The translations under genes were made by a program, and so were the position numbers. Below the pieces are notes generated by a model, which worked only from the letters and a program-made list of their open reading frames with translations, made no database searches and was not told the DNA's origin. 64,000 nt of DNA from Lachnospiraceae bacterium. GTDB lineage: Bacteria > Bacillota > Clostridia > Lachnospirales > Lachnospiraceae. Within the stretch, counting starts at the first letter, position 1; every line of letters starts with the position of its first letter. Shown piece by piece: positions 47,241 to 56,502 of the stretch. Location of the stretch: assembly GCA_021769135.1 (NCBI GenBank), contig JAETTM010000006.1, positions 62,001-126,000 on the forward strand. The letters are read 5' to 3'.

Positions 47241-47883
47241 CTCTTTTGTTCCCCTTTTTCTTTTCTCTTGATTTGTAGATATTAAACTCCCCTTCCGGCT
47301 TGCAATAAAGGTTTTTTAACAATGCCTGTTCATACGCATATTGTTGTTTTTGTCCGTGAACATAAGTCTCCTTAAAGCCATGTCATAGAAAAACTTGCCG
47401 GAAAGATGCATTTCCCCTGCGCCCCATTCCAAGGGAACAGCAGAGCATCCTGCCTCGTGTCCTCTTTCTGTTTCCTGTTAGTGTCCAGCTTATCCTACCA
47501 GTACAGCACGTTTTCAAAGTCCGTTTCCGTTCTTGCGCTTCCCTCGATACGTCGGACTACAGTAATTCTTTTTATTGATAAAACAATTACAGGAAAGGAG
47601 AGACAATTTATGGAGTACGGATAAAATCAGAATTCAGTTACCGGGTACGGAAGTATAGGAAACATAATAAGGAATATGCGTGTAGTAAGCAAGAAAAAAT
47701 TGCATGATAGAGGCGGTAAAAGTGTATAACAATGAGATAAAAGCCAGCCCCGCCCCGGCTGGTTCTTTTTACCGCAGGATTGGGGGATACGCTTTTCAGA
47801 GTTCGGGATATGCCGACACGCTTGGCGAAAAAATATCCCATTTAATCTGCAATGAATTTGAGACAATATGTAGGTATTGGAAT

Positions 47884-47931
47884 CAAATTTGAGAGGCAGC
47901 GTAAGGGTCCTTGCGCTGCCCCTCAAATTTG
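47884..47931. repeat. inverted repeat overlapping the stop codon of the UlaE-like gene
   Basis: CAAATTTGAGaGGCAGCGtAAGG gt CCTTgCGCTGCCcCTCAAATTTG. Confidence 0.8.
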
Positions 47932-48789
47932 GCTTCGTTCACATTTTTCCAAAATCCTTTCCATCCGCTCTCTGGCATCCAGAATATCCTTCTTCCAGTC
48001 GGCGCTCCCGGTATACCACAGCTCCGTCACATATCTTCGCACGCCCATTTCCCAGAAAACGGAAATCATTCTCGGAAAATCCACATGCCCGGTTCCGAAA
48101 GGAACTTCCCGGAATATGCCTGGCTTCGTTTCCTTCAAATGCACCGCCGCTATATGCCCCTTTCCTTTCACGATATCTTCTTCCATATCGGAATGATACA
48201 GGCAGGAAGCGTTCGTCAGATTTCCCACATCCGGATATACTCCCAGGTAAATGGAATCCATCTCCTGCACAAATTCCATGGATTTGGAAACTGTGTTCAT
48301 GAATTCCGTCTCCATCGTTTCAAACCCCAGCATCACACCCTTCTTGGCCGCCATATGCACAGCCTTTGCCAGATTTTTCTTAAACCTTTGACGGGTTTCC
48401 TCCGTGCTCTTTTCATAATATACGTCATACCCTGCCAGCTGAATCGTCCGGATTCCCAGTTCGTCCGCAAAATCAATGGCTTTCCCCATTATCTCCATGG
48501 CACGCCGCTCTATCTGGGGTGAACTGCTGCCCAAAGGGTTTTTGCGGTGCCCGGAAAGGCACATGGAGCGAATCGGAAGGCCGGTTTCATGCATTGTCCG
48601 CATCAGCTTTTCCATCTCTTCCCTGCCCATATCCAGACGTGCAATCTTTTCCTCTGTTTCGTCAATGCTGATTTCCATATAATCAAAACCCGCCTCTTTT
48701 GCCGCCAATAGCTTATCCCGCCATGACAATTCGGGCGGTACTGCTTTTTCATACAATCCGATTTCGTATTGCTTCTGCCCCGTATACAT
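47923..48789 (-). CDS. L-ribulose-5-phosphate 3-epimerase (UlaE/SgbU-like)
   Basis: YEIGLYEKAVPPELSWRDKLLAAKEAGFDYMEISIDET; SMCLSGHRKNPLGS; ELWYTGSADWKKDI. Confidence 0.9.
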   Translation of the reverse strand: MYTGQKQYEIGLYEKAVPPELSWRDKLLAAKEAGFDYMEISIDETEEKIARLDMGREEMEKLMRTMHETGLPIRSMCLSGHRKNPLGSSSPQIERRAMEIMGKAIDFADELGIRTIQLAGYDVYYEKSTEETRQRFKKNLAKAVHMAAKKGVMLGFETMETEFMNTVSKSMEFVQEMDSIYLGVYPDVGNLTNASCLYHSDMEEDIVKGKGHIAAVHLKETKPGIFREVPFGTGHVDFPRMISVFWEMGVRRYVTELWYTGSADWKKDILDARERMERILEKCERSQI

Positions 48790-48826
48790 ATCCTTCCTAT
48801 CATCCTTTGCATTATATTAATATATT

Positions 48827-48941
48827 CAATCATATAATGTCTTTTAAGATTTGTATATTCATATAATCCACAATTAAAATTCACTTATTCCACATATATT
48901 TGTATATACAATCATATAATTCGAATTATATGATTGTATAT
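48827..48941. promoter_or_regulatory. 38-bp perfect palindrome (48904-48941) plus upstream half-site (48827-48838)
   Basis: ATATACAATCATATAATTCGAATTATATGATTGTATAT; half-site CAATCATATAAT repeated at 48827. Confidence 0.8.
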
Positions 48942-49100
48942 GACCGTTTCAATCATTACAATTGACATACCGCCTTTTCTCTGCTATATTAAAACCAATC
49001 TACCTTTTCGGAATTATGTATGCGCTGAAAATCGGCCTATAAATATGTGGTTGAATATTGTATGATATAGAATATTTTTTAGGGGGTTAATATAGGAACA

Positions 49101-49262
49101 ATGAAAAAAACAGCATTGATTTTGGGAATTATTTTCCTGTTTTTAACATTCATAGGCGGTGGATATGTTATCATAAATAATGGTCAGGTGAATGCAGGAT
49201 ATGCAGTTATTCCGGGAATTTGGGCTATGATATGTTTCGTATATTGCCGAAGCAAAAAATAA
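49101..49262 (+). CDS. 53-aa two-TM small membrane protein (absent from the ORF track because <60 aa)
   Basis: MKKTALILGIIFLFLTFIGGGYVIINNGQVNAGYAVIPGIWAMICFVYCRSKK*; AGGGGG/AGGA upstream. Confidence 0.65.
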   Translation: MKKTALILGIIFLFLTFIGGGYVIINNGQVNAGYAVIPGIWAMICFVYCRSKK

Positions 49263-49310
49263 GGATAGTTTCATAAAGCAAATTTAATTCCCCCGAAAGG
49301 AGCAGCCACA

Positions 49311-50117
49311 ATGAAACGCAGCAAATCGGACGTTTTAAACAGGCAAAGCCTGATTCTTGAATATTTACAGAAACACACCTACGCGAATATTGCGGAAATC
49401 GCAAACGAATTCCAGATTTCAGAAGCGACTGCCAGAAGAGATATCAACGCGCTGAAAAAAAGCGGCGATATCAAACTGGTCTTCAATAATATCGGCCTAA
49501 GCAGCGAGAAAAAATATTTGCCACAATTCGATAAAGGCCGCTGTTCCATGAGCAATGTGGATGCGAAAGAAGCAATCGCCCGCCAGGCCGCCTGCATGAT
49601 TGAGAACGGGGATACCGTATTTATGAATGCCAGTTCCACCGCATTGCGCATATATCCCCACATCAAGGATATTTCCACCATTATTGTCACCAATAACGGA
49701 AAAAGCCTGACGGCTCCAAGAAATCCGGGCACCGAACTGGTATTGGTGGGAGGGGAGGTTTCGCCCCTCTCCTCCTTTGACAATACAAAGCTGTCCCTAA
49801 CCGGCAATTTTGCCATCGAAAATATTAACCGCACCGCCGCCACCAAATGCATTCTCGGCGTCAGCGGCATCAGCGCGGAGCATGGCCTGACCTCTATGGC
49901 CATCCAGGACCCGCCCATCAACCGGGCCATGATACGCAAATGCACCGGCCCGGTAATTATTGTGGCCGACCACCGTAAGGTAGGAATCGAACACAACTTC
50001 CATTTCGCAGATATCTCTGATGTTACCTGCCTGATTACCGACTCCAAAAGCGATAAGCAGGAGCTGGACAAGCTGGAAAAGGCCGGTGTGAAAATTATAC
50101 TGGCGGACGCCCTATAA
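49311..50117 (+). CDS. DeoR/GlpR-family transcriptional regulator
   Basis: RQSLILEYLQKHTYANIAEIANEFQISEATARRDINALKKSGDIK; DeoR sugar-phosphate sensor domain; RBS AAAGGAG. Confidence 0.93.
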   Translation: MKRSKSDVLNRQSLILEYLQKHTYANIAEIANEFQISEATARRDINALKKSGDIKLVFNNIGLSSEKKYLPQFDKGRCSMSNVDAKEAIARQAACMIENGDTVFMNASSTALRIYPHIKDISTIIVTNNGKSLTAPRNPGTELVLVGGEVSPLSSFDNTKLSLTGNFAIENINRTAATKCILGVSGISAEHGLTSMAIQDPPINRAMIRKCTGPVIIVADHRKVGIEHNFHFADISDVTCLITDSKSDKQELDKLEKAGVKIILADAL

Positions 50118-53100
50118 TTCAGTCGTAATAATCACCGGCGCCGAAAGCAGGCCGGAAGGAGCCAGACGGTAAGACTCTGTCCACGCATCCCCCTTGGTTC
50201 TCCATGCATCCGGCCCGCACCACTCGTCCTTGCCGTCCGCCTGATGGAGGGCTCCGAAGGCATTTTGCCGGGAAATATATGCGGTTACTTCCAGCATATG
50301 TTCCCCTTCTTCCATTTTCCCAAGTTCAGCTTCATATGGCGGATATGCAATGATTTTCCCTTCCGATTCATCCGCCCTCACTTCCAGCACCGCGCTGCGG
50401 TAATGAGGAATCCTCACCTTCGTCTCCCCTCCTTTTGTCCAAAACGATATCCGGTAGCAAATGCTTCCTCCGTAAAAAGGGAATCCCTGGACAGCCAGGT
50501 TATCGAACCCAATACGTCCCGGCATGGCTGTGATTATTTTTTTCTCCCCCATTATCCTGACCCCGAATGCCCCGACAAGATAGCACCATTCCGTGTTGGT
50601 TTCCTTTCCGAAGGGAAGAGCCAGTTCCAGAATATTCTTCCCTTTCTTCAATCCGGGAAGCGCCGTCTTGCGAATCGCCCGGTCCGTATACCATCCTGCA
50701 TCCAATTTCTTTGCCACTTCGCCGCCGTTCCAGACAATATGGGCCGTCTGCACTTCTTCCATGGCAAGCCATACCGCCTTGCATTCTATTTCGCTTTCTA
50801 TGGTAAACCGCAGGTGAAGCCAGTATTCCGCTTTTTCTTTTTCCCTCGTCCATGGCTGCGGGGCGGCCGCTCCTCTTACCGTCCATCCCAAAGATTTCCT
50901 GATATCCCCATCCGCCCGAAGCAGCTCCGTTTCCGGCCCGTATGCCATTTTTCCTTCCCCGGCATCCTTATCCAGACAGTATTCCGCTTTATCCAGCACG
51001 AGCACATTGGGCTCCCCCAACGCATATTCCACCAGGGGCTCCACCCCACAGCGGTATTCACCCTGCTGCCCGGATGCCCCCTTTGTAACAGTCAGTTCTC
51101 CCGCTGCAGCTATTTTTCCCGTTGTGGCCATTTCTCCCGTTGCGGCTATTCCTCCCATACCGGCCATTCCACTCATACCGGCTATTCCTCCCGTTCCATC
51201 CCCCTCTTTCCTTCCGTACAACTTCCCCAAACTATCCTCTGCCGCTTCATTCAGCCTAAGAAGCAGGCTGTCATAATCATAAAGGACATGCTCCACCACC
51301 GTCCAGCCTTTTTCATTGGCATACCGGACAGCGCGGCATTCCCCGGATACCGTATCCAGAAGTTCCGGGATATAGCTGCCCCGAACCTTTACCCTGATTT
51401 TCCTCTTCCGCACAATATCCTTATTATAAGGTTCTTTGCCCCTGGCGATAAACAGCCATCGCACTGCTCCCCTTTTCCCCCGCTCTTCCCTCATTTGATA
51501 AAGCATATCTTTGGCCAACGTTCCATCGCCTTCCCGTATTTCCACTTCCCTGAAATCCTTCAGTTCCTCCAACAAGGCATAGCGCTCAAAAGGAATGGCA
51601 TGGGCGGCTTCATAGAGCTGGCCCGGTATGGCCGATTCCATTCCATCCATTAACGCAGGCGCTTTCCCCATGAAAATCAGACGCCCGCCTGCCGCCCGGA
51701 AGGCTTCCAGCCGCTCCACCGTGCTTTGCCGTAAGGTCTCGCACCCCGGAACGATTACCACATCATACTTCATCCCGCCTACCGTAAACGGTGCGCCCCC
51801 TTGTGCACATTGTTCCGGCAGCCTGCTTTCGCATATGAAATCAAAATCCAATCCGCCGAACAAAAGCCATTCCGTGAGGTTTTTAAAATCTTCATCCATC
51901 TGGCCCCTGATTTCCCCGGTCTGGTCCGCCGGACCCCAATGCAACCAGAAGCTTTCTATGGGATGAACCACGCCGATTCTTACCACGGCGCTCCCCCTCC
52001 CCATTGCCATATTGATTCTGGCGAAATGCTCTTCCACATAGCCAAATTTTTTATACCATGGGGATTGATAGCCAAAAGTGGCAGGAAAATCCCTCTTCGC
52101 CTCCCCTTTCATGGATACCCAGGAAAGATGGGGAACCCGCAATATCACCCCCAGGGCCGCCTGCCAGTCGCCATAGAATTTGTAATCCCTGAAATCCGTC
52201 TCCCACCCCATCACTCCGTACAGCTCGCTGGCAATCCCTTTCCGCCCGTGCTGACGGGCCATGGACTGGGCCTGCTTCGCCGTTGTATACTCCAAATCCC
52301 TCCGCAGCATATCAATTCCCGGCAAGGCAAAGCTGCCGTAGGAACGCATTGTCTCCCCCACCGCCGCGCACTGGGATTCCAGAGTTGGCTCTTCCATCAG
52401 ATGGCCTGTAAGCCCAATGCCGTTCTTTTCACACCACTGTCTATAAGTTCCGGCAAAAGCTTCCGCAAACCTCTCCGCAATATAATCGTGATACCGGTAT
52501 CTCGCCCTGGAAATCTTCTTTTCCGGCAATTCCCAAAACAATTCCGGCAAAGTCGCCAGCAGGCTCTCGCCGTATCTGCATGCATAACCTTCCTCGCAGC
52601 TGTCCGTCCAGGGCAAAGTCACGTCCTTTCGGCCCTCTGCAAAATCCAGCGTATGCTTTCTTGCAAACTGGGGTTCATCCGTAAAAACCATGGGAACGGC
52701 TTTTCCGAAATCTTCCCCCACCCACTCCTTATATTTTTCATGGGTAACCTGGAGAAAGCGCTCCACCGCCTCTTTATTCAGCGTATCGCTGTAGGCCTGG
52801 CCATTATACCAGGAATTGGCCCCCGCGGTTTCCAGATAGGCGTACCATATATTCCCTTCGCCTTCCTCCCCCTCTTCCAGCATGCGGTATTGCGCCAGAC
52901 AGCCGTTCCCATCCAAAACAACCGCATACCTGGCCAGCAGCCGTCCTTTTCCATTCCGAAGGGGCTGGCTTAGAAATCCTCCCGGCGTTTCCACCCCGCC
53001 CTTTTCCTCATAAGGCCAGGGGGTAAACAGCAAATATTTCTGGCGATACTTTTCTTCCTTTGTCACCATCCCTCCGGCTGCCCCCGATGACCACCTGTCC

Positions 53101-53363
53101 TCGTCATACAGGCATGCCCGCATGCCTTCAGCCTTCGCCTTCTCAACACAACCCCTGACAATTTCCATATATTCATCGCTCAGATAGGGGGTGTCCATAC
53201 CCGTACGCACATGCATGAAAAAACCCCCGAACCCCATTTCTTTCAGCTCTTCTATCTGGCGTGCCAGTTCCTCCGCTTCCAGCTTGCAGTTCCAGGACCA
53301 AAAAGGCATTCCCCGAAATTCCCCTGGCGGATTCTTAAATTCTTCCAACGAAAATTCTCTCAT
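50112..53363 (-). CDS. large glycoside-hydrolase-like protein (alpha-L-rhamnosidase-related, GH106-like)
   Basis: 1083 aa; GEFRGMPFWSWNCKLEAEELARQIEELKEMGFGGFFMHVRTGMDTPYLSDEYMEIVRGCVEKAKAEGMRACLYDEDRWSSGAAGG. Confidence 0.75.
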   Translation of the reverse strand: MREFSLEEFKNPPGEFRGMPFWSWNCKLEAEELARQIEELKEMGFGGFFMHVRTGMDTPYLSDEYMEIVRGCVEKAKAEGMRACLYDEDRWSSGAAGGMVTKEEKYRQKYLLFTPWPYEEKGGVETPGGFLSQPLRNGKGRLLARYAVVLDGNGCLAQYRMLEEGEEGEGNIWYAYLETAGANSWYNGQAYSDTLNKEAVERFLQVTHEKYKEWVGEDFGKAVPMVFTDEPQFARKHTLDFAEGRKDVTLPWTDSCEEGYACRYGESLLATLPELFWELPEKKISRARYRYHDYIAERFAEAFAGTYRQWCEKNGIGLTGHLMEEPTLESQCAAVGETMRSYGSFALPGIDMLRRDLEYTTAKQAQSMARQHGRKGIASELYGVMGWETDFRDYKFYGDWQAALGVILRVPHLSWVSMKGEAKRDFPATFGYQSPWYKKFGYVEEHFARINMAMGRGSAVVRIGVVHPIESFWLHWGPADQTGEIRGQMDEDFKNLTEWLLFGGLDFDFICESRLPEQCAQGGAPFTVGGMKYDVVIVPGCETLRQSTVERLEAFRAAGGRLIFMGKAPALMDGMESAIPGQLYEAAHAIPFERYALLEELKDFREVEIREGDGTLAKDMLYQMREERGKRGAVRWLFIARGKEPYNKDIVRKRKIRVKVRGSYIPELLDTVSGECRAVRYANEKGWTVVEHVLYDYDSLLLRLNEAAEDSLGKLYGRKEGDGTGGIAGMSGMAGMGGIAATGEMATTGKIAAAGELTVTKGASGQQGEYRCGVEPLVEYALGEPNVLVLDKAEYCLDKDAGEGKMAYGPETELLRADGDIRKSLGWTVRGAAAPQPWTREKEKAEYWLHLRFTIESEIECKAVWLAMEEVQTAHIVWNGGEVAKKLDAGWYTDRAIRKTALPGLKKGKNILELALPFGKETNTEWCYLVGAFGVRIMGEKKIITAMPGRIGFDNLAVQGFPFYGGSICYRISFWTKGGETKVRIPHYRSAVLEVRADESEGKIIAYPPYEAELGKMEEGEHMLEVTAYISRQNAFGALHQADGKDEWCGPDAWRTKGDAWTESYRLAPSGLLSAPVIITTEL

Positions 53364-53398
53364 ATCTTCACCTTAAAACTGCGGCATACTTTCCTTCC

Positions 53399-54463
53399 CT
53401 ATAAAATGGAACGGAAAGGCGTATTGGGCTCTTCCTCAAAACAGTCGGAAAATCCCCTGTCATGATGGTATTGCCTGCGCTCCTTGTCTGTGGGATATAC
53501 ATATTTCCCCCCCACTTCCCATATAAAAGGGTGGAATTGATAATCCAGCCGGTATTTCCTCATTTCATACAGCATCTCTATTTCCCGGGTGTCCGCCATA
53601 AAATTGGTCCACACATCATAATGGATCGGAATCACCACCTTGCACCGCAACGCTTCCGCCATCCGCAAAATATCACAGGAAGTCATCTTGTCGGCAATCC
53701 CCACCGGATTTTCCCCATAGGAGCCAAATGCCACATCAATCTCATGGTCCTTGCCATGCTTTGCGAAATAAATGGAATAATGGCTGTCCCCACTGTGGTA
53801 GATATTTCCGCCCGGCGTTTTAATCAGGTAGTTTACCGCCTTTTCGTCCATATTGTCCGGACAGGTACCACGGATATCCTCCTCCCCGTTGGTTGTCACC
53901 AGGCAGGTCCTGTCAAAAGATTCCAGCACTACAATCTCAATATCCTTAATGCGCACCGTATCCCCTGGTTTTACTTCTATAAAGCGCTCTTCCGGAACCC
54001 CCCAGGAACGCCAAAGCTTCACTGATTCCTTAGGCCCGATAAAGGGCACCTTCTCCTCTATATTTTTCAAAACAGCCGCCGCATAGTTGGGATCCATATG
54101 GTCCTGATGATAATGGGTTGCCAGCACCGCATCCACCTTCTTCACGGCAAAGGGGTCTATCACAAAAGGAACGGCGCGCAAATTGGGCTGAAGCAGGCGC
54201 CCGCCGCACATATTAGCCATTTGATGCCCTTTTGCCATAAATTTATTCTTCTTCGTCCGTTTCCCGTTGCCCACCCAAAGGTCGATGCTGATATCGCATC
54301 CCCCCGGCGTTTTCACCCATAAACCGGTGCAGCCCAGCCACCACATGGCTACCGTGCCGGGCCTGACCTCTTCCTGTTCGATTTCCTCATTCAGCCATGT
54401 TCCCCATTCCGGGCAGCTGTTCATAATCCAGCTTTCCCTCGTAATTTCATCCACTTTAGACAT
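53399..54463 (-). CDS. UlaG-like metallo-beta-lactamase-fold L-ascorbate-6-phosphate lactonase
   Basis: [71 protein letters not shown]; start corrected from 54535 because the N-terminal extension reads a repeat. Confidence 0.88.
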   Translation of the reverse strand: MSKVDEITRESWIMNSCPEWGTWLNEEIEQEEVRPGTVAMWWLGCTGLWVKTPGGCDISIDLWVGNGKRTKKNKFMAKGHQMANMCGGRLLQPNLRAVPFVIDPFAVKKVDAVLATHYHQDHMDPNYAAAVLKNIEEKVPFIGPKESVKLWRSWGVPEERFIEVKPGDTVRIKDIEIVVLESFDRTCLVTTNGEEDIRGTCPDNMDEKAVNYLIKTPGGNIYHSGDSHYSIYFAKHGKDHEIDVAFGSYGENPVGIADKMTSCDILRMAEALRCKVVIPIHYDVWTNFMADTREIEMLYEMRKYRLDYQFHPFIWEVGGKYVYPTDKERRQYHHDRGFSDCFEEEPNTPFRSIL

Positions 54464-54524
54464 CTTTTCTCCTATCTCCTTTCCATCACAAGTCAAATAC
54501 CCACCCCAACCAAAGGCTGGGTTT

Positions 54525-54560
54525 AAGCACGGCACTTAGCTCATTGCTCGCGAGAATAAA
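54525..54560. repeat. 36-bp dispersed repeat, copy 1
   Basis: AAGCACGGCACTTAGCTCATTGCTCGCGAGAATAAA; 34/36 identical to 59199-59234. Confidence 0.9.
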
Positions 54561-54634
54561 GCCAGTTTCGCATAAAAATCTTCCAATATGTAGCGCGTAT
54601 TAACCCGTTCATATATTTTTATCAGACGGCCCCC

Positions 54635-55462
54635 TCATGTTTTAACAGCCCCTGCCATACCTTCCACGAACTGCCTTTGAAATACAAGATAAACAATCAA
54701 CACCGGAATAATCGAAATCAGAACCCCTGCGCTCAAAAGCCCATAGTCCGTACTGAATTCGCCCATAAAGCTAATCAGGCCATTGGGCACCGTCTTCATC
54801 GTATCCTTTGTAATCAGCACGCTCTGCAGCAGGAATTCGTTCCATGTATTTAAGAAATCCAAAATAAACATGGTCGCTACCGCCGGTTTTGCCACCGGCA
54901 TAATAATATTGACATAAAGCCTGTACTTTCCGCAGCCATCCATCGCTGCCGCTTCATCCAGCTCCTTCGGTATGGAACGGAAAAATCCCCGGAATACCAA
55001 CGTTCCAAGAGAAATGCCGAAGCCTATATAAGTAAAAATCAGGCTGAAGTACGTATTGCTCAAATTCAGCTTGGAATACATGATATTCAGCGGAATCAGC
55101 GCCATCTGAACGGGCAGCATCATGCCTACCAGTATAAAAATAAATATTCCGTTGCTGTGGGGTATATTCAGCCTGGTCAGGGCAAATGCGCACATGGAGG
55201 AAATCAGCACGCCAAGGGGCACCTTTATCAGACATGTCCGTATGCCGTTGAACAGATATCTGCCCAGATTTCCATCCGTCCATGCATCCTTGAAATTGCT
55301 CCACTGTATTTTTTCCGGTATGGAGAATAGATTCAGCTTCGCATAGAAATCGCTGGTGCTTCTGATGGCCGATAATACCAGCATCACCAAAGGAAGAAGC
55401 CAGACTGCGGCAACAATCGTCAAAACCACATAAAACCATATTTTTCTGCCTGTTTTATTCAT
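54635..55462 (-). CDS. carbohydrate ABC transporter permease (MalG type)
   Basis: EAA motif KELDEAAAMDGCGKYRLYVNIIMPVAKPA. Confidence 0.93.
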   Translation of the reverse strand: MNKTGRKIWFYVVLTIVAAVWLLPLVMLVLSAIRSTSDFYAKLNLFSIPEKIQWSNFKDAWTDGNLGRYLFNGIRTCLIKVPLGVLISSMCAFALTRLNIPHSNGIFIFILVGMMLPVQMALIPLNIMYSKLNLSNTYFSLIFTYIGFGISLGTLVFRGFFRSIPKELDEAAAMDGCGKYRLYVNIIMPVAKPAVATMFILDFLNTWNEFLLQSVLITKDTMKTVPNGLISFMGEFSTDYGLLSAGVLISIIPVLIVYLVFQRQFVEGMAGAVKT

Positions 55463-55477
55463 CTTCTGCCTCCTCCC

Positions 55478-56341
55478 CTAATCTTCCTTGGTTGAAAATA
55501 TAACGTAGGGCACAATAATAAACATCATAATAATCACCATAATGGTGGCGACCGTGCTGCCCATCCCCAGATTATTATAGGAAAAGGTCTGATTATACAT
55601 ATAGGTGGCCAGCGTCTGCGTCGCATTGGCAGGGCCGCTGTCCGTCATGACATAAATGATGTCATAAACTTTCATGGATGCAATAATCTGGGTCGCCAGT
55701 ACAATGACAAAAGTTTCCTTTAACATCGGCACGATAATCCTTATAAACAGGTTTATCTTTCCCGCGCCGTCTATCCTCGCCGCCTCCAACACGTCGGAAG
55801 ACATTGTCTGCAGGCCCGCCAGGAAATAAAGCATGGGCTGCCCCAGGCCCTGCCACAATGCGGCTGCAAAAATGCAGTAAAGGGCAATTTTAGGGTTGGA
55901 TAAATAGGAGCCCTTTAGCGAATCCAGCCCCACCGCCCCGAGAAAAGTATTAATCATACCGAAATTGGGGTTATACATCCATTTCCATATAATTCCTATT
56001 ACAATCCATGAAAGCATATATGGGAAATAGAAAATGGAACGGTATACAATACGCCCTGTGAATTTTTCATTCAGCACCAATGCCAGAATCAGCGCCAGCA
56101 CTACCGTAATGCATACGGTAAGGACAATCCATATAATATTATTTTTCAGTGCAATCCTAAAAATAACATCGTTGGTAAACAGTTTCACATAATTGGCCAA
56201 CCCGACAAAACGTTTCTCAGACACCCCATTCCATTCAAAAAAGCTTAAAACAACGGAATATATGCCGGGAAATACAATGATGATAATATAAATCAATAAT
56301 GCGGGGGCTAAAAAGGAAAATGCTTTCAGTTTTTCTTTCAA
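55478..56341 (-). CDS. sugar ABC transporter permease (MalF type)
   Basis: EAA region SSDVLEAARIDGAGKINLFIRIIVPMLKET. Confidence 0.93.
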   Translation of the reverse strand: MKEKLKAFSFLAPALLIYIIIIVFPGIYSVVLSFFEWNGVSEKRFVGLANYVKLFTNDVIFRIALKNNIIWIVLTVCITVVLALILALVLNEKFTGRIVYRSIFYFPYMLSWIVIGIIWKWMYNPNFGMINTFLGAVGLDSLKGSYLSNPKIALYCIFAAALWQGLGQPMLYFLAGLQTMSSDVLEAARIDGAGKINLFIRIIVPMLKETFVIVLATQIIASMKVYDIIYVMTDSGPANATQTLATYMYNQTFSYNNLGMGSTVATIMVIIMMFIIVPYVIFSTKED

Positions 56342-56502
56342 AACCCGCCCTCCCTTCTCCTTCCAATCGGGTAATATATTTCTTCATAATCTGTCATGTT
56401 CCTTTAAAGGAAATGGCACAATATCGAACCACTTTCCTGCATTACAGGATGATAGCCGGCTTGTATTGTGCCATTTGGAAATTAACGTTTATAACTTTTT
56501 CT

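Noticed and set aside
50244-51653. 469-aa plus-strand ORF
   Set aside because: Antisense shadow of the 1083-aa glycosidase (His/Pro/Phe-rich, no domain)
51801-52973. 390-aa plus-strand ORF
   Set aside because: Antisense shadow of the same glycosidase
54464-54535. N-terminal extension of the UlaG-like ORF
   Set aside because: Reads into the dispersed repeat; MSKVDE at 54463 has an RBS (AGGAGA) and matches the family N-terminus
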